Below are positions 18,029 through 26,441 of a stretch of 64,000 bases of DNA, one piece after another. Numbering within the stretch: position 1 is the stretch's first letter; every line of letters starts with the position of its first letter. The notes below the pieces were generated by a model, which saw only the letters and a list, made by a program, of their open reading frames with translations, was not told the DNA's origin and searched no databases. A program made the translations under genes and the position numbers. Location: assembly GCA_024707075.1 (NCBI GenBank), contig JANQAK010000001.1:434001-498000 (forward strand). Direction: 5' to 3'. This DNA comes from Afipia sp. GTDB lineage: Bacteria; Pseudomonadota; Alphaproteobacteria; Rhizobiales; Xanthobacteraceae.

Positions 18029-18829
18029 TCAGTAGTAGATGCTTCCGGGAATGCCACCACCGGCGGCAATGGCATCGCCGTTGATGGCGATCGATTTCGG
18101 CGAGGCGAGAAACGCGACGATGTGGCCGATTTCCTCGGCGGTGACGAGGCGGCGGATGGTATTGAGATCGTTCATCGCCTTCTCGACCTCCTCCTTTGTC
18201 TTCTTCTGGACGCCGGCGCGCCATTCGATCACGCCGGGTGTCTTCTCGGTTCGCGTGAGACCGGGATGAACGCAGGTCACGTTGATGCCCTTCGGCCCCA
18301 GTTCATCCGCGAGGTTCTTGGTCAATGCCGCCACGCCGACATTGCGGATGCTGCCGACCGTGGTGCCGGTCTGCCGCGCGCCGAGCCCGCTGATATTGAT
18401 GATGCGGCCCCAGCCCTGCTCCGCCATCAGAGGTGCAATCTCACGCGCCATGCGCAGATAGCCCATCACTTTAACATTCACATCGTTCCAGAAAATCTCG
18501 TCGGTGATTTCACTTAACGACGGCGGCTTCGCCTGCCCGCTCGGCTGCGCCGCGCTGTTGACCAGCACGTCGATGCGACCGAAATCCTTGCGGATGGCCG
18601 CAACCGCGGCGCGCACCGCGTCATCCTTGCCGGTATCGGCGGAATAGGCCCGCACGGTCCGGCCGGTTTCTCCGGCGATTTCGGACGCCGTCGCCTTCGC
18701 CGCTTCGAGATCACGTCCGATGATCGCAACGTCCATGCCTTCGCCCGCGAGCGAGCGCGCAGCCGCCTTGCCGATGCCACGCGTTCCGCCGGTAACGACG
18801 GCGATCTTGCCCTTAAGCTCCAGATCCAT
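18029..18829 (-). CDS. SDR-family protein lacking the catalytic Tyr-Lys pair
   Basis: The 266-residue protein has a clear SDR Rossmann fold: TGGTRGIG cofactor loop near residue 14, VLVNSAAQ (NNAG-equivalent) and INISGLG with the catalytic Ser. Where YxxxK should follow 13 residues later, the sequence reads SIRNV, so both Tyr and Lys are absent. The protein is otherwise of normal length and ends with AAGGGIPGSIYY. It may reduce by a different mechanism, or bind ligand without turnover. It converges with the P-loop gene pair (4 bp between stops) and lies downstream of apt. Confidence 0.8.
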   Translation of the reverse strand: MDLELKGKIAVVTGGTRGIGKAAARSLAGEGMDVAIIGRDLEAAKATASEIAGETGRTVRAYSADTGKDDAVRAAVAAIRKDFGRIDVLVNSAAQPSGQAKPPSLSEITDEIFWNDVNVKVMGYLRMAREIAPLMAEQGWGRIINISGLGARQTGTTVGSIRNVGVAALTKNLADELGPKGINVTCVHPGLTRTEKTPGVIEWRAGVQKKTKEEVEKAMNDLNTIRRLVTAEEIGHIVAFLASPKSIAINGDAIAAGGGIPGSIYY

Positions 18830-18847
18830 TTGCCGCCCTCGTTGTTG

Positions 18848-19387
18848 TCAGTGCCCGTCGAAGGTCATTAGCGTGCGCACCGGCACGTCCATCGCGCGCA
18901 GCTTGGCCGCGCCACCGAGATCCGGCAGATCGATGATGAAGCACGCCGCGACCACATTGGCGCCGATCTGCCGCAACAGCTTGACCGCACCCTCGGCGGT
19001 GCCGCCGGTCGCGATCAGGTCGTCGATCAGGATGACGCGCTCGCCGGGCTGGATGGCGTCGGCGTGCATTTCCATTTCGTCGAGGCCGTATTCCAGCGAA
19101 TAGGCAATCCGCACCGTGGTGTGCGGTAGTTTGCCTTTCTTGCGGATCGGCACGAAACCCGAGGATACCTGATGCGCCACCGCACCGCCTAGGATGAACC
19201 CCCGCGCTTCCATGCCCGCGACCTTGTCGATCTTGGACCCGGCCCACGGCTGCACCAGTTCGTCGACCGCGCGGCGGAACGCCCATGCATTGCCGAGCAG
19301 TGTCGTGATGTCGCGGAAGATGATGCCGGGCTTCGGATAATCCGGAATGGCGCGGACCGTGGCCTTCAAATCGTCTGCAAGGGTCAT
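18848..19387 (-). CDS. apt: Adenine phosphoribosyltransferase
   Basis: Apt salvages adenine to AMP using PRPP. The 179-residue protein contains [18 protein letters not shown] at the N terminus, the [12 protein letters not shown] loop, and the PRPP-binding motif [16 protein letters not shown] near residues 117-132. The ATG at 19387 gives the normal family N terminus ([15 protein letters not shown]). The frame stays open upstream to 19447, but that extension is encoded by a dispersed repeat (19418-19500) and is not part of the gene. The downstream SDR gene is 18 bp away. Confidence 0.95.
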   Translation of the reverse strand: MTLADDLKATVRAIPDYPKPGIIFRDITTLLGNAWAFRRAVDELVQPWAGSKIDKVAGMEARGFILGGAVAHQVSSGFVPIRKKGKLPHTTVRIAYSLEYGLDEMEMHADAIQPGERVILIDDLIATGGTAEGAVKLLRQIGANVVAACFIIDLPDLGGAAKLRAMDVPVRTLMTFDGH

Positions 19388-19417
19388 TGTTTGTCTAATC
19401 CGTTGAATCAAAAGTTC

Positions 19418-19500
19418 GTCATTGCGAGGAGCGAAGCGACGAAGCAATCCAGACGTCCTCGTTGCTGCGCACTGGATTGCTTCGCTGCGCTCGCAATGAC
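19418..19500. repeat. Dispersed repeat, 'GTCATTGCGAG...GAAGCAATCC' family (copy 2)
   Basis: Arms GTCATTGCGAGGAGCGAAGC and GCTTCGCTGCGCTCGCAATGAC-like right end flank a central CTCGTTGCTGCGCA segment. It lies between apt and trpE(G), and matches the copy at 15164-15241. Confidence 0.8.
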
Positions 19501-19507
19501 GGATACA

Positions 19508-21673
19508 CTATCGGCTCACAGGCTGGCCGAGACGAAACGCGTTCTCCACGATCCTCAAACCGACATTGCCTTCCAGCGACATCAGCGACTCGGGATGAAA
19601 CTGCACGCCGCCGACCGGCAAGGTCTTATGCTCGATCGCCATCGCGATGCCGTCCTCGGTGGTTGCAGTGACCTGCAATACATCCGGCATGCCGTCGCGC
19701 TCGACATAGAGCGAGTGATAGCGGCCGATGACAACCTCGTTCGGCAGATTACCCATCAGCGTTCCGCCGCGCACCTGCACGCGCGAGGGACGACCATGCG
19801 CCGGCAACGGCAACTGTCCGAGCTTGCCGCCGAAATATTCGCCGATCGCCTGTACACCGAGACAGACGCCGAACACCGGCAGCTTCTTCTCCAGCGCAGC
19901 CCCGATGAATTTCGAGACACCGAAATCCTCCGGGCGGCCGGGACCGGGCGACAGCACCAGCAGATCGTACTTTTCCGTCTTCAGCAGTTCGAGCGCATGG
20001 TTGTGCCGGGTGACGGTGACCGTCGCGCCGACCTGACGGAAATAATCCGCCAGCATGTGCACAAACGAGTCTTCATGGTCGATCAGCAATACCTTCTTGC
20101 CGGAGCCGGTGGCGTCCGGCGCGAAGGCCGACAGCGGCTTCGGCGGATCGCCGCGCAGCGCCTGAAACAGCGCCGCGGCCTTGGTCTGGCATTCCTTCTC
20201 TTCCGCGACAGGATCGCTATCGAACAGCAGCGTCGCGCCGACGCGCACTTCGGCGAGACCATCCTTCATCCGGATGGTGCGGATGGTGAGGCCGGTGTTG
20301 ATGCTGCCGTCGAAGCCGATGAAGCCGAGCGCGCCGGCATACCAGCGCCGCGACGAACGCTCGTGATCCTCGACGAACTGCATCGCCCACAGCTTCGGCG
20401 CACCGGTCACAGTCACGGCCCATGCGTGGGTCAGAAAACCGTCGAGCGCATCGAAGCCCGGACGCAGCATGCCTTCGACATGATCGACGGTGTGGAACAG
20501 CTTGGAGTAGGTCTCGATCTGCCGCCGCGCCAGCACCTTGATCGATCCCGGCACGCAGACCCGCGCCTTGTCGTTGCGATCGACGTCGGTGCACATGTTG
20601 AGTTCGAATTCGTCCTTCTGCGAATTCAGCAGTTCCTGAATCTGCTTGGCGTCGCTGATGGCATCGACGCCGCGGGCGATGGTGCCCGAAATCGGACAGG
20701 TCTCGATCCGCCGTCCGTCGGAACGCACGAACATTTCCGGCGACGCCGCCACCAGGAATTCGCCGTCGCCGAGATTGATCAGCGCGCCATAAGGCGACGG
20801 ATTGATCTTGCACAGCCGCTGGAACACTTCGGCCGGCGTGCGCTCGCAGGGCTCGGCGAACAACTGCCCCGGCACCGCCTCGAACAAGTCGCCGCGCGCG
20901 AACGCCTGGCGCGCAATCTCGACGGTTTCCTGATAGACGCCAGGCGCGTGATCGGCAAAGCCCTCACGCTTGGTCTTGGCATAGACACTCTGCGGCGTTT
21001 CGCGATCGAGGCCCTTGGTCGATTGCCCGTCCCACGCGAAATCGTAGCTCAGAATCACGCCGCGCCCGGTGGCGCGGTCATAGGCCAGAATGCGATCCGG
21101 AATGTAGAGGACGATGTCGCGCTGATCTTTCTCGCGCGCGCGCTTCTGCTTCAGATCCTCGAACTGGAACACGAGATCGTAGGCGAATGCGCCGAACAGG
21201 CCGAGCAGCGCATCGCTCGGCGAACTGAACGCCGCGATGATGTCGCGCACCAGCGACACCACCGAGGCGCGCCGCGTCCGCTGGTCCTCGTCGACCGGCG
21301 CGTCGCCGCGCACGATGTGGCCCGCAAGGCGCGTGGCGCTCTTCTCGGTGATGACCGCGCAGGGCTCCTTCAGGGTCTGGCCAAGAAACGCAATCAGCAC
21401 CTTGCCGCGCGCATTCAGCGCCTCGATGAAAAAATCCGTGCCGGTGGATTCCAGCCGCAGCGGCGGATCGGAGAAGCCGAGATCGAAACTTTCATAGCGG
21501 CCCGGTACCGTGGTGCCCGACGACAGCACCACGCCGCGACGGGTATCGAGCTGCTCGATCAGCCGGTCGAGCGCCGCACCGCCGGCGAAATGTTCGACGG
21601 AACGCGCCACATCGAGGCCGCGGGCGGTCCGGTATTCGCTCTGCGCGGGAAGCGAGAAAACTGTCCTGTTCAT
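19508..21673 (-). CDS. trpE(G): Anthranilate synthase, fused TrpE-TrpG
   Basis: The 721-residue protein makes anthranilate from chorismate and glutamine, the first step of tryptophan synthesis. Residues 1 to about 510 are the chorismate-binding TrpE part (motifs YGALINLGDGEFLVASPE-like, CPISGTIARG, GAPKLWAMQ). Residues about 530-721 are the glutamine amidotransferase TrpG, with LSPGPGRPEDF, the nucleophile in VFGVCLGVQAIGE and the HxE pair in VQFHPESLM. This fusion is typical of rhizobia and relatives. It is preceded by a leader peptide with Trp-Trp codons and an attenuator, so expression should respond to charged tRNA-Trp. Confidence 0.96.
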   Translation of the reverse strand: MNRTVFSLPAQSEYRTARGLDVARSVEHFAGGAALDRLIEQLDTRRGVVLSSGTTVPGRYESFDLGFSDPPLRLESTGTDFFIEALNARGKVLIAFLGQTLKEPCAVITEKSATRLAGHIVRGDAPVDEDQRTRRASVVSLVRDIIAAFSSPSDALLGLFGAFAYDLVFQFEDLKQKRAREKDQRDIVLYIPDRILAYDRATGRGVILSYDFAWDGQSTKGLDRETPQSVYAKTKREGFADHAPGVYQETVEIARQAFARGDLFEAVPGQLFAEPCERTPAEVFQRLCKINPSPYGALINLGDGEFLVAASPEMFVRSDGRRIETCPISGTIARGVDAISDAKQIQELLNSQKDEFELNMCTDVDRNDKARVCVPGSIKVLARRQIETYSKLFHTVDHVEGMLRPGFDALDGFLTHAWAVTVTGAPKLWAMQFVEDHERSSRRWYAGALGFIGFDGSINTGLTIRTIRMKDGLAEVRVGATLLFDSDPVAEEKECQTKAAALFQALRGDPPKPLSAFAPDATGSGKKVLLIDHEDSFVHMLADYFRQVGATVTVTRHNHALELLKTEKYDLLVLSPGPGRPEDFGVSKFIGAALEKKLPVFGVCLGVQAIGEYFGGKLGQLPLPAHGRPSRVQVRGGTLMGNLPNEVVIGRYHSLYVERDGMPDVLQVTATTEDGIAMAIEHKTLPVGGVQFHPESLMSLEGNVGLRIVENAFRLGQPVSR

Positions 21674-21721
21674 CTGGTCCTCTTACGAGACTTGCTGGAG
21701 GAACGCCACACAGGACAAACG

Positions 21722-21751
21722 AAAAACGGCCGTCGCTCTGCGATGACGGCC
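21722..21751 (-). terminator. trp attenuator terminator
   Basis: On the minus strand, GGCCGTC (21751-21745) pairs with GACGGCC (21734-21728) and is followed by GTTTTT, a Rho-independent terminator between trpL and trpE(G). An upstream hairpin can form around the trpL stop codon (CACCT...AGGTG). Together these have the parts of transcription attenuation; full pairing of alternative structures was not computed. Confidence 0.8.
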
Positions 21752-21789
21752 TCGACGATTGAAATTCACGGGAATCGCACCGGCCACCT

Positions 21790-21837
21790 TCAGGAGGTGC
21801 GCCACCAGAGACGGGTTGGGCTGGACAGGGTGCTCAT
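21790..21837 (-). CDS. trpL: trp leader peptide
   Basis: A 15-codon open frame on the minus strand, MSTLSSPTRLWWRTS, ends 116 bp before trpE(G). Its two adjacent Trp codons sit near the end, just before a hairpin and then a terminator. This is the classical layout of a ribosome-dependent trp attenuator, as described for trpE(G) in Sinorhizobium. If Trp-tRNA is scarce the ribosome stalls at the tandem Trp codons and the terminator should not form. The ribosome-binding site is weak. Confidence 0.85.
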   Translation of the reverse strand: MSTLSSPTRLWWRTS

Positions 21838-21935
21838 GGCAGGCAAATCATCACCGGCGGGGGGCGATGTCAAGGGGAGCAAATGCAGGACCCAGGTCGC
21901 TCCATTCGTCATGGCTGGGCGCCATCTCTCTCCAA

Positions 21936-22060
21936 GTCGTCCCCGCTCAGGCGGGGACCCATAACCACCGAACGTCGTGATGACCGCGAGATGGCTGCTC
22001 CGGCGTCCCCGCTAAATCGACCCCTCAGGGAGTATGGGTCCCCGCCTGCGCGGGGACGAC
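21936..22060. repeat. Inverted repeat, 'GTCGTCCCCGC' family (copy 2)
   Basis: Arms GTCGTCCCCGCTCAGGCGGG and the complementary CCCGCCTGCGCGGGGACGAC enclose about 80 bp including GGGAGTATGGG, which also occurs in the copy at 47709-47829. Confidence 0.8.
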
Positions 22061-22100
22061 GTTGCGGGTGTAGCGAGCGGCTGGCGTCATCACATCCACC

Positions 22101-22203
22101 GTCATTCCGGGGCGCGAGCAGCTTTGCGAGCGAACCCGGAATCCATAATCACAGACAGACTGGATTCCGGGCCCGCGTCCAAGAGGACGCGTCCCGGAAT
22201 GAC
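22101..22203. repeat. Inverted repeat, 'GTCATTCCGGGGCGCGAGC' family (copy 1)
   Basis: The element runs from GTCATTCCGGGGCGCGAGC through GCGAACCCGGAATCCAT to TGGATTCCGGGCCCGCG and CGCGTCCCGGAATGAC. The inner CCGGAATCCA/TGGATTCCGG pair and the outer GTCATTCCGG/CCGGAATGAC pair make a nested palindrome. Second copy at 22762-22864. Confidence 0.82.
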
Positions 22204-22761
22204 GGGGTGTGAGCTTGTGTCCTTGCGATGCGCCGGTTCCGATTCAATTATCAGACAGCCACTTTCATTCACGCATCCATTCGCGCACACGCAATCGCTC
22301 TCGCGCCACGCGCGAGGTGAGCTTTTAGTTTGGCCCCATAACGAGGGGCATGGAGCGCCGCGAGGCGCACCTTGTCTTGTCTCGCTTCCGGCATCGCTTG
22401 CGAGGCGGATGATGATCCGGAAGCGCATCGCCTTGCGGCGCTCCATTGCGGCGATTTTAGGCGAGAGGACCGTACTTCCGGGTCAGGATGGGCGCGGCGC
22501 GCCTTGATCCGGCGGGATTTCTCCGCCTTCATCCTGTCCTCGTCCAGCCGCTGACGGCAGAGCCACGTAGTTGGCCCGGACGGTGACCCCAGCCTCCCGG
22601 GCATATGTGTGCGAAACACACGCGCAGGCGCCGCATCCTGCTCCGCTTAACGAGCGCCCTCGAGAAGCGCCCCTCACGAACAGGACATGCCGAACATAGG
22701 AGAGGTTTGAAGCGCGGGGATCTGTATCCCCATCACGAAATGTTGCAGGAGTCGTCTCCCC

Positions 22762-22864
22762 GTCATTCCGGGGCGCGAGCGCCTTCGCGAGCGAACCCGG
22801 AATCCATAGCGACCGGAAGAGTGGATTCCGGGCCCGCGCCAAAGAGGGCGCGTCCCGGAATGAC
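22762..22864. repeat. Inverted repeat, 'GTCATTCCGGGGCGCGAGC' family (copy 2)
   Basis: Nearly identical to 22101-22203 over both outer and inner arms, differing mainly in the short spacers. The two copies are direct repeats 660 bp apart and so could recombine. Confidence 0.82.
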
Positions 22865-22993
22865 GAACTCCGGGATTGCGAAACGGGACATCACTCCGGA
22901 GCGCAGTGAAATCCGGAATGAACACGGCGGGATATGCCCCGGATTGCGCTGTGCGTCATCGGGCTGCCCGCTTCGCAGGGACGGCATTCGGAT

Positions 22994-23467
22994 TTACCGC
23001 GAGCCATCCGGGACGCGCACGAACACGGTAACTTTCCGGTCCCCCACGTTCTCCTCGATCGGCACCCAGCCCTGCCGGGTGTAGAACCGGCGCCTTTCCT
23101 TTGGGGCGCAAAGGTAGACCCGCCGGAAATTGAGCGCGAAGGCGTCCTCTGCCGCGCGTTCCACCAGTTCCGAGCCGATCTGCTGCATGCGGTATTTCGG
23201 ATCGACCCAGACCGCCGCGACCCAGGGCGAGTATTGCGGCAGGTCCTCGAGATCGGCAGCGATCACCGACGACGTGCCCAGAAACGTGTCGCCCCGATGC
23301 GCGACCAGCGCGAACGGAATCGGCGACGGGTTCATGTTCTCGCGCAGGCGACCGACGATGTAATCCGCCGGAAAGCCCCGCTCCTTCCACCATCCCCGCC
23401 AAATGCGGTCGGCAACCGCGTCGAAGAACGCCGGCTGCTGACGCAAGTCGGAGATGGTGAATGTCAC
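22994..23467 (-). CDS. GNAT family N-acetyltransferase
   Basis: The 157-residue protein has the GNAT pattern: VAHRGDTFLGTSSVI, WVAAVWVDPKYRMQQIGSEL (strand 4 and the acetyl-CoA loop, here RMQQIG), and the closing RRFYTRQGWVPIEE. Its substrate is unknown. The start ATG overlaps the stop of the upstream dienelactone hydrolase gene by 4 bases, so the two are translationally coupled and it is the last gene of the minus-strand set that begins at 27385. Confidence 0.87.
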   Translation of the reverse strand: MTFTISDLRQQPAFFDAVADRIWRGWWKERGFPADYIVGRLRENMNPSPIPFALVAHRGDTFLGTSSVIAADLEDLPQYSPWVAAVWVDPKYRMQQIGSELVERAAEDAFALNFRRVYLCAPKERRRFYTRQGWVPIEENVGDRKVTVFVRVPDGSR

Positions 23468-24138
23468 CCCAGATGCTTCTTGAAGAAGTCGGTGGCGCGG
23501 CCCCAGGCGAGTTCGGCAGCTGCGCGGTCATGCACCGCGGCGCGTTCCTCGTTGACGAAAGCATGATCGGCGTCATAGCGAAACGCCTCGAAATCCTTGC
23601 CGGCAGCTTTCATCGCCTTCTCGAAGGCATCGACCGCCTGCGGCGTGCACCAGTCGTCCTTGTTGGCGAAATGCCCCTGTAGCGGAATCTTAACGTCGGC
23701 AGGCTTCGCCGCCTGCTCCGGCGGAATGCCGTAGAACGCAACGCCGGCGGTCAGTTCTGGAATCTTCGCCGCGCCAATGATGGTCACCGCACCACCCATG
23801 CAAAAACCGGTGAGACCGACCTTCGCACCGTTGCGCTTCAGGTATTGCGCCGCGCCACGTACGTCCTGCTCCGTCGCCTCGATGAAGTTGAGGGAGTTCA
23901 TCTCTTTTCCAGCAGCATCCGCATCGTGATAGGGCACGACCACGCCCTCGTAGAGATCCGGAGCGAGGGCATCGAATCCCGCCAACGCAAAGCGATCGGT
24001 CAGCGCCCTGATGTTCGCCGACAGGCCCCACCATTCCTGAATAACGACAACGCCCGGCGCGTTGCCGCGCGCGGCATTGGCGAGATAGCCCTTGGCATCC
24101 TTGCCGTCGGGACGCTTGAAAGTGATGGTCGTGCCCAT
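23464..24138 (-). CDS. Dienelactone hydrolase family protein
   Basis: The 224-residue alpha/beta hydrolase has the dienelactone hydrolase signature: EWWGL near residue 36, the nucleophile elbow GFCMGG (Cys at about 116) and the acid/base pair near KDDWCTP and DADHAFV. Enzymes of this family open lactones or cleave carboxylic esters; the true substrate here is unknown. It lies 26 bp downstream of a flavin monooxygenase and overlaps the following GNAT gene by 4 bases. If the monooxygenase yields an ester or lactone, this would be the natural next step (inference). Confidence 0.92.
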   Translation of the reverse strand: MGTTITFKRPDGKDAKGYLANAARGNAPGVVVIQEWWGLSANIRALTDRFALAGFDALAPDLYEGVVVPYHDADAAGKEMNSLNFIEATEQDVRGAAQYLKRNGAKVGLTGFCMGGAVTIIGAAKIPELTAGVAFYGIPPEQAAKPADVKIPLQGHFANKDDWCTPQAVDAFEKAMKAAGKDFEAFRYDADHAFVNEERAAVHDRAAAELAWGRATDFFKKHLG

Positions 24139-24164
24139 GAAGTCCTCCGTAATTTCGAGCTGAG

Positions 24165-25460
24165 TTATACCGCGGGCGAAGCAACGCTCAAGCTCGCGAT
24201 GGCTTTCTGAAGATCACGTTTGTATTGCAGGAAGTCGACGAAAATACCGTGATCCCCGCGATCCTTGACCGGAGGCCGGGCATGGAAGGCGGCGATCCTG
24301 TCGCGGAAATCCGCCGTGGTATCGGCATTCTCCTTCTGCGCCTTGATGTAGGCGGCGATCAGGTCGGCCTGCAACGCGCGGCCCGGCCAGCCGACGCCCG
24401 CGCCTTCCAGCAGCCCCGCGACGTAAAGACCATTCGGGCGTGACGGGAAGATGTTGAGATAGAGCCGCGGCGCGTGGCGTTCCGGCTGCCAGTTCAGCTC
24501 TGTGAGGTCTTCGAGAAACGGAAACGTGATCTCGTAGCCAGTAGCGAGCAGGACGAGATCGACCTCGTCTTCCTGTCCGTCTGCGAAGACGACGGTATTG
24601 CCACGAAATTCCCGGATCGGCTTGCGCACGGCAACATCACCCTGCCCCAGATGCTGCAACACCAGCGAGTTGACGATCGGCGTCCTGTCGTAAAGCCGAT
24701 GCTCCGGCTTCGGCAGGCCGAAGCGCTCCGGCGGCCCCACCAGAAACCGCAGGATCGGCTCATGCAACATCGAACGCAGCCGCCTCGGGATGATGAAACG
24801 CTTCGGCTTATGGTTGCCTTCGTCGGCAGGCTTGCCAGCCAGAAACTTCGGAACGAAATGATTGCCGCCGCGCACGCTCCACAGCACCTTGCTGGCGCGA
24901 TGAATCGCGTCGACCACGATGTCGCAGCCGGTGTTGCCCATGCCGACCACCAGCACGCGCTTACCCTCGAAAATATCGGCGGTCTTGTAGTCCTTCGCAT
25001 GCATCAGCTTGCCGCTGAACTCGCCCGGAATCTTCGGCGTCAGGGGATCGCTGAGATGGCCGTTGGCGAAAATCACGCTCTCATAGTCATCGCTCGTGCC
25101 GTCGCTGAACGTCGCGCGCCAGCTTCCGTCGCGCTGCTCGATTTTCTGAACATCAATGTTGAAGCTGATCGACGGATACAGATCGAAATGCTTCGCAAAG
25201 GATTTGAAGTACTCCGAGACCTGCGCATGCCCGGGGTAGGCCGGCCAGTCGTCCGGCATCGGAAAATCCGCGTAGGCTGTGGTGCGCTTCGAGGAAATCA
25301 GATGGGTCGAGGCATAGACCGCGCTGGCGGGCGCGCCGTAGAGCCACTGCCCGCCGACATCCGCATTCTTCTCGACGCCCTGCACCGGCAGACCGGCTTG
25401 TTTCAGGCTTTTGATCGCGGCAAGCCCCGCCGGGCCGGCGCCGATGACGAGCGTTGTCAT
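24165..25460 (-). CDS. Flavin-containing monooxygenase (class B)
   Basis: The 431-residue protein has an FAD-binding GAGPAG at residues 7-12, the class B fingerprint F-x-G-x3-H-x3-Y (FSGKLMHAKDY at 148-158) and an NADPH-binding GMGNTG at 173-178. The fingerprint ending in Tyr points to the classical FMO branch rather than type I Baeyer-Villiger enzymes, which have Trp there. Classical FMOs oxygenate soft nucleophiles, and some also perform Baeyer-Villiger reactions. Its ATG overlaps the stop of the upstream epimerase-like gene (ATGA), showing translational coupling. Confidence 0.92.
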   Translation of the reverse strand: MTTLVIGAGPAGLAAIKSLKQAGLPVQGVEKNADVGGQWLYGAPASAVYASTHLISSKRTTAYADFPMPDDWPAYPGHAQVSEYFKSFAKHFDLYPSISFNIDVQKIEQRDGSWRATFSDGTSDDYESVIFANGHLSDPLTPKIPGEFSGKLMHAKDYKTADIFEGKRVLVVGMGNTGCDIVVDAIHRASKVLWSVRGGNHFVPKFLAGKPADEGNHKPKRFIIPRRLRSMLHEPILRFLVGPPERFGLPKPEHRLYDRTPIVNSLVLQHLGQGDVAVRKPIREFRGNTVVFADGQEDEVDLVLLATGYEITFPFLEDLTELNWQPERHAPRLYLNIFPSRPNGLYVAGLLEGAGVGWPGRALQADLIAAYIKAQKENADTTADFRDRIAAFHARPPVKDRGDHGIFVDFLQYKRDLQKAIASLSVASPAV

Positions 25461-26441
25461 GTCGTCGTCTCCGGTCGCCCGTCGCGATAGCGCTCGAAGA
25501 CCTCGCGCGCGTTATAGCGGGGCGTGAATCCAAATTCCGACTTCAGCTTGTCGTTGGCAAGAACCGGCCGGTACTGGACGAACTTGACCGCGCCGGGGCC
25601 GAGCTTGGTGACGCGCAGGGATTTCAACAGCCACAGCACGATTTTCAACGGTCCCGCCGGAATGGCGAGATAGAACTTGTCGTTAAGCGCCGCGATCTCG
25701 CGCAGGCTCAGCACGCCGTCACCCGCCAGATTGTAGGCGCCGGGCCGCGGGTGGCGCACAGCCTGCACCAGCGCCGCGACCACGTCGCTGTCGGCGATCA
25801 GCGAGAACGGCGTCGAGGTGCCGCTAAGGCCAACCACCACTGGCCGCTCGAACATCGCCGTGATCTGGTTGTTCGTCGTGGGTCCGAGCACGGTGCAGGG
25901 CCGGAACACGGTCTGCTCCAGATGCGGATAGAGTTCATGCCACTCGACCAGCATTTCCTCGACCTCGCGCTTGTTGCGCGCGTAGGGAAAAATCCGCGTT
26001 GCCGCGCAGCGGATCATCCTCGTGCAACGGCACCGGGTTGTCGGCGTAGTAGCCGTAAGCCGCGCCGCTCGACGTCACGATCAGATGTTCGACACTGGCA
26101 TCGACGCAGCATTGCAGCACGTTCTTGGTGCCGAGCACGTCGATTTCCCAGTCAAGTTGCGGATCGCCGCCGACAGCGACCACCGACGCGAGATGTACAA
26201 TAGTTTGCGGCCTGTGCTTCTGGAAAATGTCCTTCAACGCCGGATCACGAATGTCGCCCGCAAGATAGGTGACGTTTGCCAGCCGCTCATGCTCCGGGAC
26301 CTCGCGCAGATCGAGTGCAACGATCTCCGAATTGACGTTGCTGCGTGCAAGTTCCGCGATCAGCGACCGGCCGATGAAGCCCGCCGCGCCGGTGACCAGC
26401 ACGCCGCCGTTCCTCGCGTAATGTCCGTGCGCCTCGCTCAT
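25457..26441 (-). pseudogene. NAD-dependent epimerase/dehydratase-type SDR, frameshifted as sequenced
   Basis: The N-terminal part (from ATG 26441) has the extended-SDR cofactor loop VTGAAGFIGRSLIAEL and LDLREVPEH; its frame holds homology through LHEDDPLRGNADF. The rest (PYARNKREVEEMLVEW, then TVFRPCTVLGP to the stop at 25457) is in another frame. The YxxxK motif (YARNK) appears directly after the break. Removing one A from the A5 run at 25988-25992 restores a 327-residue protein. Both ends overlap neighbouring genes by ATGA, so selection for coupling is intact. A homopolymer sequencing error is the likely cause. The substrate is unknown. Confidence 0.85.

Larger units (their letters stand above)
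21838..22993. other. Repeat-rich gap without a supported gene
   Basis: This 1156-bp stretch between trpL and a GNAT gene holds no convincing coding region on either strand. It contains a GTCGTCCCC-type inverted repeat (21936-22060) and two copies of a GTCATTCCGGGG-type repeat (22101-22203 and 22762-22864). The middle part (about 22210-22750) has short open frames rich in Arg and Ala with no protein-family features, and probably represents decayed or repeat-derived sequence. Confidence 0.6.

Noticed and set aside
19388-19447. N-terminal extension of apt
   Set aside because: The extra residues come from a dispersed repeat and the family's normal start is the ATG at 19387.
19391-21964. An 857-codon open frame on the plus strand opposite trpE(G)
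   Set aside because: GC-rich codon use leaves the opposite strand open; the product lacks protein-family features and trpE(G) is unambiguous.
22034-22507. A 157-codon gene in the repeat-rich gap
   Set aside because: It runs across two repeat elements and shows no protein family.
24165-25460. Type I Baeyer-Villiger monooxygenase
   Set aside because: The fingerprint ends in Tyr (FSGKLMHAKDY), not Trp, so the classical FMO branch fits better.
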